DNA from: Acanthornis magna
Lineage: Eukaryota; Chordata; Aves; Passeriformes; Acanthizidae
Length of the DNA stretch: 64,000 nucleotides
Assembly (NCBI GenBank): GCA_036785705.1
Contig: JAWUZG010000177.1
Span: 2,418,001-2,482,000, forward strand
Direction of reading: 5' to 3'
Each line of letters opens with the position of its first letter. Within the stretch, counting starts at the first letter, position 1. The notes beneath the pieces were generated by a model. The model ran no database searches, was not told the DNA's origin, and saw nothing but the letters and a program-made list of their open reading frames with translations. Of this stretch, positions 1 through 10,952 are shown in pieces. A program made the position numbers and the translations under genes.

Positions 1-283
1 TGGAAATGCAGCAGGGGCACTGCCAGCCCCACACAAACCCTCAGCTGAGCAATCCAGATGTTTGGGAAATCCTCCCTGCAAAGCCACCAAAGCCAAAGTT
101 CCACAGGGCTCCAGCTCAGGCCCAGTTCCCTTCAGCACCTTCACAGGTGACCTGGATGCAGCTCAAAGGGACAGCAGGGAAGTCTGCAGATGGTACACAA
201 CTGGGAGGAGCTGCTGACGCCCCAAAGGCAGAGAGTCCCTGCAGAGACCTGGACAAATCTGAGGGCTGGGAATCACCAACTGT

Positions 284-1015
284 GTGAAGTTTAACACCAA
301 ACACGTGCTGGATTCTGCACCTGGGACAGGGCAGCCCTGGATGCATGGACAGGCTGGGATGGAGAAGCTTTCCCAGAGAGCAGCTCTGGGAAAGGACCTG
401 GGGGTCCTGGTGGATGACAAGGTTGCTCTGAGGCAGCCGTGCCCTGGAGCCAGGAGGGACATCCCTGTCCTGGGGGGGCATCCAGGGACAGCATGGAGGG
501 AGGGGATTGTTCTGCTCTGCACTGGGGAGGCCTCACCTCCAGTCCCAGGACTGGGAACCTCAATATAAAAACATCTAAAGCTGTTGGAGAGCATCCAAAG
601 GAGGGACATGGGGATGGGGAAGGGTCTGGAGGGGCTACATGCAAAGCAGCTGATGACACATGGAATGTTCAACTGGAGAAGAGGAGACTGAGCTCAGACC
701 TCCCCAGGAGCTGCAGCTTCATCCCGAGGGGCAGCTCCGATCCTTGTGACAGGGACAGGACTTTGAGGGAACAGCTGGAGCTGTGCCAGGGCAGGCTCAG
801 GTTGGAGATCAGGGAAAGGTTCTTGCCCAGAGGGTGGTGGGCACTGAACAGCTCCCCAGGGAATGGGCACAGCTCCAGAGCTCCAGGAGCGTTTGGCCAA
901 TGCTCCCAGGGATGCACAGCGTGGGATTGTTGGGCTGTCTGTGCAGGGCCAGGAGCTGATCCGTGATCCCTGTGGGTCCCTCCCAGCTCAGGAGATCCTG
1001 TGGAAAGCTGTGCCA
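284..1015 (+). mobile_element. CR1 LINE 3' fragment
   Basis: Carries the avian CR1 landmarks in sense orientation: 'ggacctgggggtcctggtgg', 'gatgacaagg', then a terminal part with 'ccagagctccaggagcgttt' and 'gagctgatccgtgatccctg'. The last 260 bases are almost identical to the copy at 2,840-3,125. Confidence 0.8.
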
Positions 1016-2274
1016 GTGAAGTTTCTCACTCTGCCCCGGCCAGGGAAGAGCTCCGAGTTCTGCCTCCCCCAGCGACTCCCTGCCCCTTGCCATTTCCCCA
1101 GGAGGTTTTTTTCTCACGCCTTCCAGCTTCCCCTCCTGCCCAGGTCAGCCCCGTGTCCTCAGGCAGCCCCAGGCGACTCCAGAGGAAGGAATGGGCTGTG
1201 TGGGGGCTGTGACACCGGGGACAGCCACCCCCGCAGCACTCGCGGCTCTCAGGTAACAGGTGGACACAGGAAAGAGAAACCGAGAGGGACAATGAGGAGC
1301 AATCCCAGCCCAGCAGCTGCAGAGCTGCCAGCTCAGGCTGAGGAGCTGCACTTCCTCCTGACATCACCTCACCCTCGCTGTGGTGACAGCCCCCGGTCAC
1401 AGCTCAGTGCCACGTGGGGTTTGGTTTAAAGGCGCCCCTGCCAAAAATGACAATTCTGGCCAGGCTTCAGGCCCTGCAGACATTTATTATTGTCACTGCT
1501 TGAGGTGCCTCTGCTTCATGTGGGACTAACAGGCACTGACAAACACAAAGATGGAACATCCAGCTTCCCACTTCCATTCCTCATCCAACAACAATATGTG
1601 TGGCGCTCAAATTCCACCTTAGTCTGAGCATTTTTCGTCTGAGATTTTTAAGCCTGGCTGTGAAAGCTTCATTTCCTGAGATAACTGATATTTATTTGCC
1701 CAAGTTTCCCTGCAAACCAGAGTTAAGGTGCAGGTAAAAATAGCCCAGGCGGGTGATAATAATGTCAATATTGGTTATTGCAGTGCTGGCGGCTGGGGAG
1801 GATCAAAACAAGGAGCAGGGAAGTCCATCAGGAGCGAGGGGAGGATGGTGGGGGGAACAGGGACCAGAGAGGGAAAGAGAAAAGCTCAAGTAGAGAAACA
1901 GAGCAGCGGCCAGGAAAGACAACACACTCCTGCTTCCAATAATATTGAATCAAAGGAGACACTTAAGAGCCTTTGTTGCTACTCCTGGTCACACAGAGGC
2001 CACATTCCTGCCCTGAGCCTTCCATAAACCCCTGACATCTGCGGATTTTCCGCGAAAAGGAGGTAAAACCGCTGCAGCCCATAAATGTAATTAGGAGCAG
2101 GGCTGGGTTCCCCATAAATAGGGCCAGGAGTGAGGGACTGCTGCTCCCGGCTGAGGCTCCGTGTCCGACAGCCTGGCCCGAGCGCTGCCGTCACTCATTA
2201 ACTCACTCTATTAACTCCTCAATTAGTTCTTCAGGAATTCTGCATCCAGCAAAACAAGACCTCCCACAAACCTT

Positions 2275-2495
2275 CCTCCCTGTAAAGTTCTCTGAAGTTC
2301 TGTCAACCTGGCACAGGCTCCCCAGGGAATGGTCCCAGTTCTGAGGCTGCCAGAGCTCCAGGAGCATTTGGACAGTGCTCCCAGGCACAGGCTGGGATTT
2401 GGGGGGTCCTGGGCAGGGCCAGGAGTTGAACTCGATGATCCATGCAGGTCCTTTCCCTCTTGGGATATTCCTTGATCCTATGATTGAACCACCCA
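2275..2495 (+). mobile_element. CR1 LINE 3' end
   Basis: Sense CR1 3' end: 'ccagagctccaggagcattt', 'gttgaactcgatgatcc', ending in the usual short-repeat tail 'gatcctatgattg'. Confidence 0.75.
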
Positions 2496-2839
2496 GCTCC
2501 TCCTTTGCTCTCAGCTCACCGACCTCACCCGTTTCTCCTGCACCATTTGCACCCAAATTTCCCAGTTATTCTTGTTCTACTCCTGTTCCAAACCCAAGAT
2601 TTACTCCAACAAGAGACTCTCCTATTTCCTGGCATTCCAGTTTGCCCATTTTTATGGCTGAGCTGCAGCTCCTGCCCTTCAGGCACTCTGACTCGCAGCC
2701 CCTGTTGAACCATGCTGCTGCATGACATCGACAGTCACGATCCCGAGCACAGGATCCTCGGCTTTTCCACCTGCACCTGCACACCGGGGTGTCAGCAAGG
2801 AGAGCAGGAAAGCTCATCCCTCTGCTCCCAGCCCCAAGC

Positions 2840-3125
2840 TCTGGTGACCAGGGACAGGACCCGAGGGAACAGCTGGAGCTGTGCCAGGGCAGGCTCAGGT
2901 TGGAGATCAGGGAAAGGTTCTTGCCCAGAGGGTGGTGGGCACTGAACAGCTCCCCAGGGAATGGGCACAGCTCCAGAGCTCCAGGAGCGTTTGGCCAATG
3001 CTCCCAGGGATGCACAGGGTGGGATTGTTGGGCTGTCTGAGCAGGGCCAGGAGCTGATCCGTGATCCCTGTCGGTCCCTCCCAGCTCAGGAGATTCCATG
3101 GTTCTGTGATGCTGGAATTCCTCTG
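2840..3125 (+). mobile_element. CR1 LINE 3' end
   Basis: Sense CR1 3' end. It is nearly identical to about 745-1003 and ends in 'ccatggttctgtgatg', the CR1 tail motif. Confidence 0.75.
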
Positions 3126-4589
3126 TACCACTGCTGGGCTTCGGGAAGAAAAGTTTTGGATCCCCTTTGCCACCATAAAACTCAGTGGAGACCTTGAACG
3201 AAGCATTCCTTGCACAGAGCATGGAAAACCACCACAGAAAAACACTGGGATATCTCCCTACCAAAGTGGAGAGGAAGCATTAAGGAACCAACCCCCTCTT
3301 CTTGCTCAGGATCTGTGTGTGGGGATGGCAGGGATGGGATTCCCTCCAGCTGCCTCCCAGTCCAGCCAGGAAACTGTGATCAGGACGGGAGGATCCCACT
3401 CTGGAACACGGCCGGGCCCCTCAGCCCCCCGTTCCCCAGGGAAGCTCTGCCAACAGCGGCCTCGAGCTTCCCAAAAATCCTGTAAGCCCACAGAGTGCTT
3501 TTCTCCTGGTAACAAACCCCCGAGCTGCAGCTCTCACACAGCGCTGCCTCTTCGTTATTATTTTTGACAGTTTCCAATTTGTGAAGTCAGAAATCCACCC
3601 TGTCCCTCCCACAGCACACGCAAAGCTCCTGGAACACCAGGCTGAGCAGGAGATGCTCCACAGCTCCTGCATCCCACAACAAACCTTCCCCCCAGGGTGA
3701 GGGTCTGCAGGAACCTCTCCTGCACCACCTGCCCCACAGGCACCTGCTGCAGCACCACCAATCTGTCACCACTGCCAGCCAGGATGCTGTCCCACATCCC
3801 TGGATTACAACGTTAATCCAAAGAAAGTGAAAAAATCACCAAGAATATCGGAGAACAAGCCTTAGTTTCAGCCACTTTGTTTCCACCCAGGCCTCATCAC
3901 CTTCTCCCGAGCTAATGTCACGCAGGCCAGCCCAGGCCATGATGTGCTCCCACTGACAGCCCAAAATTTAACTTTGCTTCCCATGAGATCACCATTGGTT
4001 GCCATGGAAATCCCTATACTACCATCCACCAGGGTTTTTTTTACCACTGAAGTATTTTGGCAGTATGTTCGCTTTTAAGTGTCAGAGTAATAAGAGAAAA
4101 CATAAATGTTTCTTCTCTAATCAGGCTTTAAACAGAGCTTTATAACCCAAATCTGCTCCCAAGAGCTTGGTTCAAACCTGTGAGGCTGGGCAGGGCTGGA
4201 ATCACCACTTTCGCCTTTCCGAGAGACCAAATGAACGAGGAAAACAACCTTCAAGTTTTTAAAACGTGAATTTCCAAGCAGGGAGCAAGCGAGGAAAAAT
4301 GTCTCAGGCCCCTCTGAGTTCTCTCAGTTTCTTTTTTTCACTTCCTAGTTTGGCTTTTTTTTTTTTAGCTGGTGAAAAACAAGGCCCTCAAATTCAGCAG
4401 GGCCCTCCCAGCCTCTGCCAGGAGCCGCTTGCCTGTCAGATCAATCTTGTGGCGATTCCAGCAGGGGCCTCGACTCCTACCCTGGTTTCTGGTCGTTAAT
4501 AAAACCAGCATGGTGACATTTACGGCCCAATTCTGCACCCGGAGGTTGGCAGGTCCCCAGGAGGGTGACACCCCTGGGAAGCCGACCCC

Positions 4590-5130
4590 CCTCCTGTGAC
4601 CCCCGGGAGGGACCTGACTCCTGGAAGGATGGCCCGACCCCGGGAAGGGACCAGACCCTCGGGAGCAGGACCCTGACCACTGACCCCTCTCCTCTCACCT
4701 CCGGGAGGGACATGGGCCCCGGGAACGGGACCAGACGCCCGGAGAACGGGTCAGACCCTTGGGAAAGGGACCAGATCCCCAGGAAGGGGATCCGACCCCT
4801 GGGAAGGGGACCAGACCCCTGGGAGGGCGATCAGACCCTCGGGAAGGGGACCAGACAGCCGAGAGGGATTTGACCCATAGGAGGGGAACCAGACCCCCGG
4901 GAAGGGGGAACCCTTAGAAGGGTGCTCTGAGACCCCCAGAAGCGGGACCTGGTCCCCGGAAGGGCCTGACCTCCGGGATTGACCTGACCCCCAGGAGGGG
5001 GACAAGAACCTCGAGAGCGGGACCTGAGCCTCGGAAAGGCGACCAGACCCCCAAGGGCGTGATGTGACCCCCGGGCAGGAGACCTCCGAAAGGTGACCAG
5101 ACCCTCTGAGTGCGCTCTGAGCCCTGAGAA
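4590..5130. repeat. Degenerate ~20-bp minisatellite
   Basis: Diverged head-to-tail units of the type 'ggaccagacccctgggaagg'. Long open frames here are repeat artefacts. Confidence 0.7.
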
Positions 5131-5556
5131 GGAACTGAGCCCCAGGAAGCGTGACCTGACCCCTGACCTTGCCACGGGCACCACTCCCGACAGCTCCGGC
5201 CACTCCCGGCCGTTCAGGTGCGAGCCAGGAGCACCTGGAGCCCGCAGCCCCATCCCCCAGCCCCGCCAGCCCGCCCCGCACGCACCAAAACACGGCAAAA
5301 GGAAACTGTCACGCGCAGAGCAGTCGGATTTAACCCAGATCTGCACGGAACGAGGCGACGGGGCCACGGCCCAGCCCCGGACAGTGGCTCGGAAGAGGAG
5401 GTTTTTAACCCCTCAAACGGTGCCGAACCCCCGGAGCGCGGGGGACGGCTCCGGGAGGCCGGAAAGGAGCCGGGGGGGCGGCGGGGCCCAGCCCGCGGCG
5501 CCGGGCCCAGCCCCGACCCCGGCCCCGCGAGGGCGGCGGTGACAGCCGGGTCTCAC

Positions 5557-5700
5557 CTGCGGGTGCCGGGCTGCTCTCGGGCGCTGCCGGGCCGGGCTGC
5601 GGGCCGGGCCCGCGGGCTGGGCCGGCCGGGGCTGCGCGGGCAGCGGCGGCGGAGCGGCGGCGGCGGCGGCTCCAAAATGGCGGCGGCGCCGCTGCTCCCT
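5557..5700 (-). promoter_or_regulatory. CpG-island promoter with possible non-coding first exon (minus strand)
   Basis: The interval 5,400-5,800 is a CpG island. On the minus strand a good splice donor, CAG|GTGAGA, follows base 5,557, and a YY1-type element (AAAATGGCGGC on the plus strand) sits at 5,674-5,684. YY1 elements of this kind are common just inside housekeeping 5' UTRs. No coding sequence lies in this putative exon. In human, PPP6R2 lies head-to-head with DENND6B and begins with a non-coding exon, so it is the natural candidate. That is an inference from gene order only, because no PPP6R2 coding exon is inside the window. Confidence 0.35.
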
Positions 5701-5819
5701 CCGGGCGGGGGGAGAGGGGCGGGGCCGAGCGGAGGGGGCGGGGCCTGGGCTGGGGAGGGGTCTGAGGGGGCGTGGCTAATGCTTGGGGGCGGGGCTGGGG
5801 GCGGGGCAGCTCCGCGGGG

Positions 5820-6800
5820 ACACAGGGATGGGGACACGGGAATGGGGATGGGGACATGGGGACGGGGACGGGGATATGGGGACGGGGACACGGGAATGGG
5901 GATATGGGGACGGGGGTACGGGAATGGGGATGGGGACATGGGGACGGGGACACGGGAATGGGGATGGGGACACGGGAATGGGGATGGGGATGGGGACATG
6001 GGGATGGGGACACGGGAATGGGGATGGGGATGGGGACATGGGGACGGGAATGGGGATGGGGACATGGGGACGGGGACACGGGAATGGGGATGGGGACACG
6101 GGAATGGGGATGGGGATGGGGACACGGGAATGGGGATGGGGATATGGGGACGGGGACAGGGGAATGGGGATGGGGACGGGGACACGGGAATGGGGATGGG
6201 GATATGGGGACGGGGACAGGGGAATGGGGATGGGGACGGGGACACGGGAATGGGGATATGGGGACGGGGGGACGGGGACATGGGGATGGGGACGGGAACA
6301 CGGGAATGGGGGCATGGAGATGGGGACGGGGGGACGGGGACATGGGGACGGGGACGGGAACACGGGAATGGGGATATGGGGACGGGGATAGGGACACCGA
6401 CATGGGGACGCGGACACCGCGGGAAGGGGATGGGGACGGAGGGACGGAGATGAGGATGGTGGGACAGGGAACGCGACATGGAACGGGAACGACGGGACGG
6501 GGACGGGGGGGCAGGGGCGGGAATGGGGATGGTGGGGCGGGGATGGGGACGAGGCCAGGGGGACGAGGATGGAGACACGGGGACGGGGATGGGAATGGGA
6601 TGGGATCGAACACGGGGACGGGGGGACGGGAACAGGGACATGGGGAGACAGGGACGGCGATGGGGACAAGGGGACAGAGACACGGGGGCGGGGACTGGGG
6701 ACAGGAAGATGGTGGGACGGGGATGTGACGGGGCCAGAGACAGGGGACATCGGGACGGCGATGGGGACGGGGCGATGGGGACATGGCGACAGGGGGTCAG
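5820..6800. repeat. G-rich hexamer-based minisatellite (GGGGAC/GGGAAT)
   Basis: About 1 kb of 'ggggacacgggaatggggat' variants in multiples of six bases, becoming irregular after about 6,460. All G-runs are on the plus strand. The long open frames on both strands are repeat artefacts. Confidence 0.9.
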
Positions 6801-7499
6801 GGATGGTGGAGCGAGGGAGGGGACAGGGGAACGGTGTGGCGGCCCCAGCCCCGGGGACAAAGCAGAGGGGCAAAGGGACAGCGACAGCCCACGACAGCCC
6901 TCGGGATTCCGGGGTGGGTGAGCTGCAGCCCTCGGGGTGGTCACAGCCTCGGGGGAACAGGAGGAGGACAGGGATAGGACCCTGGGGCTGGGGGGACATG
7001 GGGACAGCAGGAGCCTTCTGTGGCCACTGCCTTCAGCTGGCCCCGATGTCACTGCAAGGGGGGACCCCAGGGACAGGCCCTGTCAGGGGACTGGGGTGGA
7101 ACAGGACCCACTGTGTCCAGGGAAGTGGGCATGAGCAGGGAGCAGGGAGGAGAAAGAGGAGAAAAAGGGAAAAAGGAGCCAGGGCTGGGAGAAGGGATCT
7201 CTGAGTCATGCTGGCAGCCTGGGCTCCTGGATCTGCTGTCGCCGTGCCCGGATTTGTCTTTGTCTCGTGGATAAACTGCTTTCCAAGTGCCAGCATCCTC
7301 CAGGAACTCAGCAGGAAGCGATCCAATCCTTCATTCCAAAGTGAATGCCTGCCATGAGATTTACCACTAAGCTGCTCTGCGCTGCTCTCGCCGAGGCCTT
7401 GACCCTGCAAATATTCCTGCACGTGGTTAAAGTTTACAGGGAAAACGTGGCCTTTGCCATGGGAAAAGATGGGCAGCTCTGCAGTGCCCTGCTTCCAGG

Positions 7500-7600
7500 G
7501 GCGTGGAGTCATGGGATCATGGAATGCTCGGGGTTGGAAGGGAGCTTAAGGCTCACCCAGTGTCACCCCCTGCCACAGCCTGGGTTTGGCCATGCGGGGT
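7500..7600 (-). mobile_element. CR1 3' fragment (antisense)
   Basis: Antisense CR1 tail: 'gggatcatggaatgctcggg' followed by 'ttggaagggagcttaaggct'. Confidence 0.6.
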
Positions 7601-8080
7601 TGCCACAGAAATGCCACTAAAAGTGTCCCCCCTGACTACGTGGGTAAAATTCCTCATTTATGGCTGTTTTTCCAGTGTGAGGGCTGGAAGGGAAGGACTC
7701 CAAGAATTTATACGGCGCCCAGTGTGGTAATTAGCACTTTGGTGGCCATTAACGAGGAAAAAAATAGCACAGCCTCAGGAGTTTCACTTCCCTCTTTCGT
7801 CTGTTGGAGGGAAATGGGCTTATAGAGCATTTTTTGTGGCTTATTGTGGCTTCTGGGGACAGGACGACACCATCCAGGCAAATTCCCAAATCTTCCAGCC
7901 GCCCCCAGAGCCTATTCCCATCCCCAGGAGGGCCAGGGTTGTACAGCCTGACTCCTCCAGCTGATTTCTAGAGTTCCAGCCTTGGAACAGATTCCTTCCT
8001 TTCTGCTCCAGCCCTCTGGAACACACTAAAACACAGCTGAACTCGGGGCTTGGCAGCAGCAGGGCCAGGAGCTGCCAGCA

Positions 8081-8150
8081 GGGACAGGGACAGGGACAGG
8101 GACGGGGACAGGGACAGGGACGGGGACAGGGACGGGGACAGGGACAGACA
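8081..8150. repeat. GGGACA/GGGACG microsatellite
   Basis: Uninterrupted 'gggacagggacggggacagg' hexamer array, about 11 units. Confidence 0.9.
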
Positions 8151-8269
8151 CTCCAGCCCATGGTTCCGAGCCCTGGCTGTGGCACAGAGCAGCAGATCCC
8201 ACTGGGAACAACTGCTGGAATCTCCTCCAGCAGCGACAGGCAGGAGCTGAGCCCAGGCGTGGCAGGGCC

Positions 8270-8365
8270 AGGCCGCAAGGGGCTGGGAGCAGCCCGGAAT
8301 CATGGAAGGTGTCCCTGCCCATGGCAGGGGTGGCACTGGGTGGGCATGAGAGACCTCTCCAATGC
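8270..8365 (+). mobile_element. CR1 3' fragment
   Basis: Short sense fragment with 'catggcaggggtggcactgg' and 'gtgggcatgagagacctc'. Confidence 0.55.
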
Positions 8366-9404
8366 AAACCCGTGCAGGATTCCCCAAGTCTCTCCGTGTG
8401 CAGCCCCTCAGCACAAGGAGCACTTTGGCTGCAGCTCTGGGAGCAGGGGATGAACCTGAGCCCGAGCAGGATTCCCAGCGGGAGCAGGATCAGGCACACG
8501 TTGGGTGGGAGGCTGCAGGCCCAGAAATAGGCTGGGGATGATGAAGAATTCTGGGATCTATTCTTGGCTCGGGATTGAGGCGTGATCTGGTGCCTCCAAC
8601 AGGCATCAGAACAGGATCTCCCAGCACCGCTTTGACATTAATCTGAGCAGCCCTGCAGGGAGCAGGGGAGGAGCTCTCCTCCCTTCTCCTGCAGCCACAG
8701 CCTCTCCCGAGCACACGGCGCTGCTGTGGGAGCTTTTCCAGAGCCCGGCATTTATCTCTGGCTGCCTTTGGGCCGAGTGACCAGGCCTGGTTCAAATGCC
8801 ACAGCTCTGAGTGCCCGCAGCACAAACACCTCGAGCGCGGGCCCGGCTCACATTCCTTGGCCAGCAGCACTCTGCACGTTCCTGGGGCTGCAGGGAATGT
8901 TCCTCCTCCCGGCTGGGGAACATTATCCCGCCTGGCAGCGCGGGAGCAGAGGCACACAGGGATGCAGGAGTTAATTCTAGCAGCAGGGGTTGGGCAATGT
9001 TGTGTTTGTGGCGTTGCTGGGGCGATGAGCAGCAGCCCCAGCGCTGCCCCGGCAGCTCCGAGCTCGGCCAGGGCTGCACTTCCAGATCTGCACAGCCAGC
9101 CGTGCCCAAATATGGTCCAGCACCCACCAGGAGCTCCCAAGGCTCAGCCCGGGCTCCGGGATCAGCTGGCTCCCGGGCTGAACCCTCAGCAGCTCCTCCT
9201 GAGTGATTGAACTCTGCGCTCCGAGAAAATCCCACAGCAGCTTCCGCTGCCCGGCACCAGCAGCCCCTGGGCTGGCCAGAGCCCGACCCCAGCAGGGCTC
9301 CGACCTGGATTATCCCGAGATGAGCTCAGCAAAGGAGTCCTGAGATCTCTGGGGTTTGAACAGCAGGAAACCAAAAACACTCTGGGGCAGGTCCTCAGTT
9401 CATG

Positions 9405-9590
9405 GAACCCTCCTGTGGAGCCAGGCTGGGAGAGCTGGGAATGCCCAGCCTGGAGAAGGAAAAGCTCCAGGGACACCTCTGAACCCCTTCCAGGGCCTAA
9501 AGGAGCTCCAGGAGAGCTGGACAGGGACTGGGGACAAGGCATGCAGGGACAGGACCCAGGGAATGGCTTCCCAGGCAATAAATAACCCCC
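9405..9590 (+). mobile_element. CR1 internal fragment
   Basis: Sense CR1 body: 'ggagccaggctgggagagct', 'cagcctggagaagg', 'ctccaggagagctggacagg', 'gggacaggacccagggaatg'. Confidence 0.7.
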
Positions 9591-10607
9591 CAAAGTGCCT
9601 GGGTTTTCCCAGCTACTCAGGAAATCTGCCTCAAAACTGTGATTTATCCCCAATATTCCCCATTTCCCAGATGTCCTGGTCCTTGAGCAGGAGGCAGCTC
9701 GTGCCGCGGCCTTCACGTGCCTGAAATCTGACGAAAATCACCGCGTGAAACCATCCCGGGTCACCCTTTGCCTTGGAAACACCTCCCGTGCCCGGCTCTG
9801 CCAACGCCCCCGGGACAGCTCCCGGCCCCGGCACCGCCCCCGGGGCGCCCCGGTGACTCCTCAGTCCCGGAGTAAACTCCTCCGAAAGGAATCGATGCCA
9901 TTTCCTCACCTTTTCTGAACGTAACTGTGGCCTCAGGTGACTTCTGCAACAGAAGTCGCTTAATAAAGGAAAGACCTCTCTTTCAAGCCCGGGGTCAGGT
10001 TAGGTCGCACAATTAAATGTGCATTATGCAGGTGGAGAATTCGAGTTACACCGGGGCGGGTTCGTGTAAATTCTACTGTAGAAAAGACGTAATTTTTTAC
10101 CCCTTCGTGAACTTGATTTGTGGAAACCTCCTCCTCACGCCCAGCAGGGAATAAACGGCGTCTTTTTTCTAAACGGCGTTTGGAGCGCTGCTAGAATCGG
10201 CGCTGCGGGACGGGCCCGGGGCTGCGAACGGGGGCCCGGGGAGGCCCCGGCCGGGCACAGCCGGGGGTCAACGAGGCTTCGGCCAGGCACGGCCGGGGCT
10301 TAGGGAGGCCTCGGTCGGCCACAACCGAGGGTCAGGAGGGCCCGTCCGGGCGCGGTCGGGAGTGGGGCAGGCCCCGGCCGCGGACAGCCAGGTTCGGGGA
10401 GGCTCGGACCGGGCACGGCCGGGGGGGGCTCCGGCCGGACACACACGGGGGCCGAGCGCTGAGCGGTGAAGCTGCCGTGGGTCCAGCGACCCCGAGCCCG
10501 GCCGAGCCTCCACGGCGCCGCCATGACACCTCCACAGCCCCGCCCGCGCCGCTCTGCGCGCCCGCTCCCGTCTCGGTGGTGCGGGCGGCGCGCTCGGGTC
10601 CTCCTCG

Positions 10608-10925
10608 CCGCCAGGGGGCGCGTTGGGGCGGGGCGCTGTGTGGGGCGGGTCCTCCCCGCCGGCAGGGGGCGCTGTGCGGGCGGGTCCTCCCCGCCGGCAG
10701 GGGGCGCGGCGCGGGCAGGTCCTCCCCGCCGGCAGGGGGCGCGGCGCGGGCAGGTCCTCCCCGCCGGCAGGGGGCGCTGTGCGGGGCGGGTCCTCCCCAC
10801 CGGCAGGGGGCGCTGTGTGGGGCGGGTCCTCCCCGCCGGCAGGGGGCGCGGCGCGGGCGGGTCCTCCCCGCCGGCAGGGGGCGCTGTGCGGGGGCGGGTC
10901 CTCCCCGCCGGCAGGGGGCGCTGTG
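10608..10925 (+). promoter_or_regulatory. Nine-copy ~35-bp tandem array of CTCF-like motifs
   Basis: Each unit contains CCGGCAGGGGGCGC (first copy CCGCCAGGGGGCGC). This differs at one base from the CTCF core consensus CCASYAGRKGGCRS. Motif starts are at 10,608, 10,659, 10,694, 10,729, 10,764, 10,800, 10,836, 10,871 and 10,908, all in the same orientation. Spacing is 35-37 bases after the first. The array ends about 30 bases before the DENND6B start codon, so it overlaps the likely promoter or 5' UTR. Confidence 0.75.
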
Positions 10926-10952
10926 CGGGCGGGCCGCGCGGGCGGCGCCGCC

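Larger units (their letters stand above)
1..5380. other. No coding exon recognised; CR1 fragments and unique DNA
   Basis: No open frame here looks like a conserved exon with matching splice sites. The interval holds three CR1 fragments (listed separately), lower-GC unique stretches near 1,430-2,250 and 3,780-4,550, and a degenerate repeat from about 4,590. If the minus-strand first exon near 5.6 kb is real, this stretch would be the first intron of that gene. Confidence 0.5.
7040..10580. other. Intergenic; no gene seen
   Basis: No convincing exon was found. It contains three small CR1 fragments, a GGGACA repeat, and a low-GC block at about 9,900-10,150 ahead of the DENND6B CpG island (about 10,190 onward). 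Confidence 0.5.

Noticed and set aside
5405..7052. Long open frames on both strands over the GGGGAC array
   Set aside because: Hexamer periodicity keeps several frames open at once; the products are simple dipeptide-like repeats.
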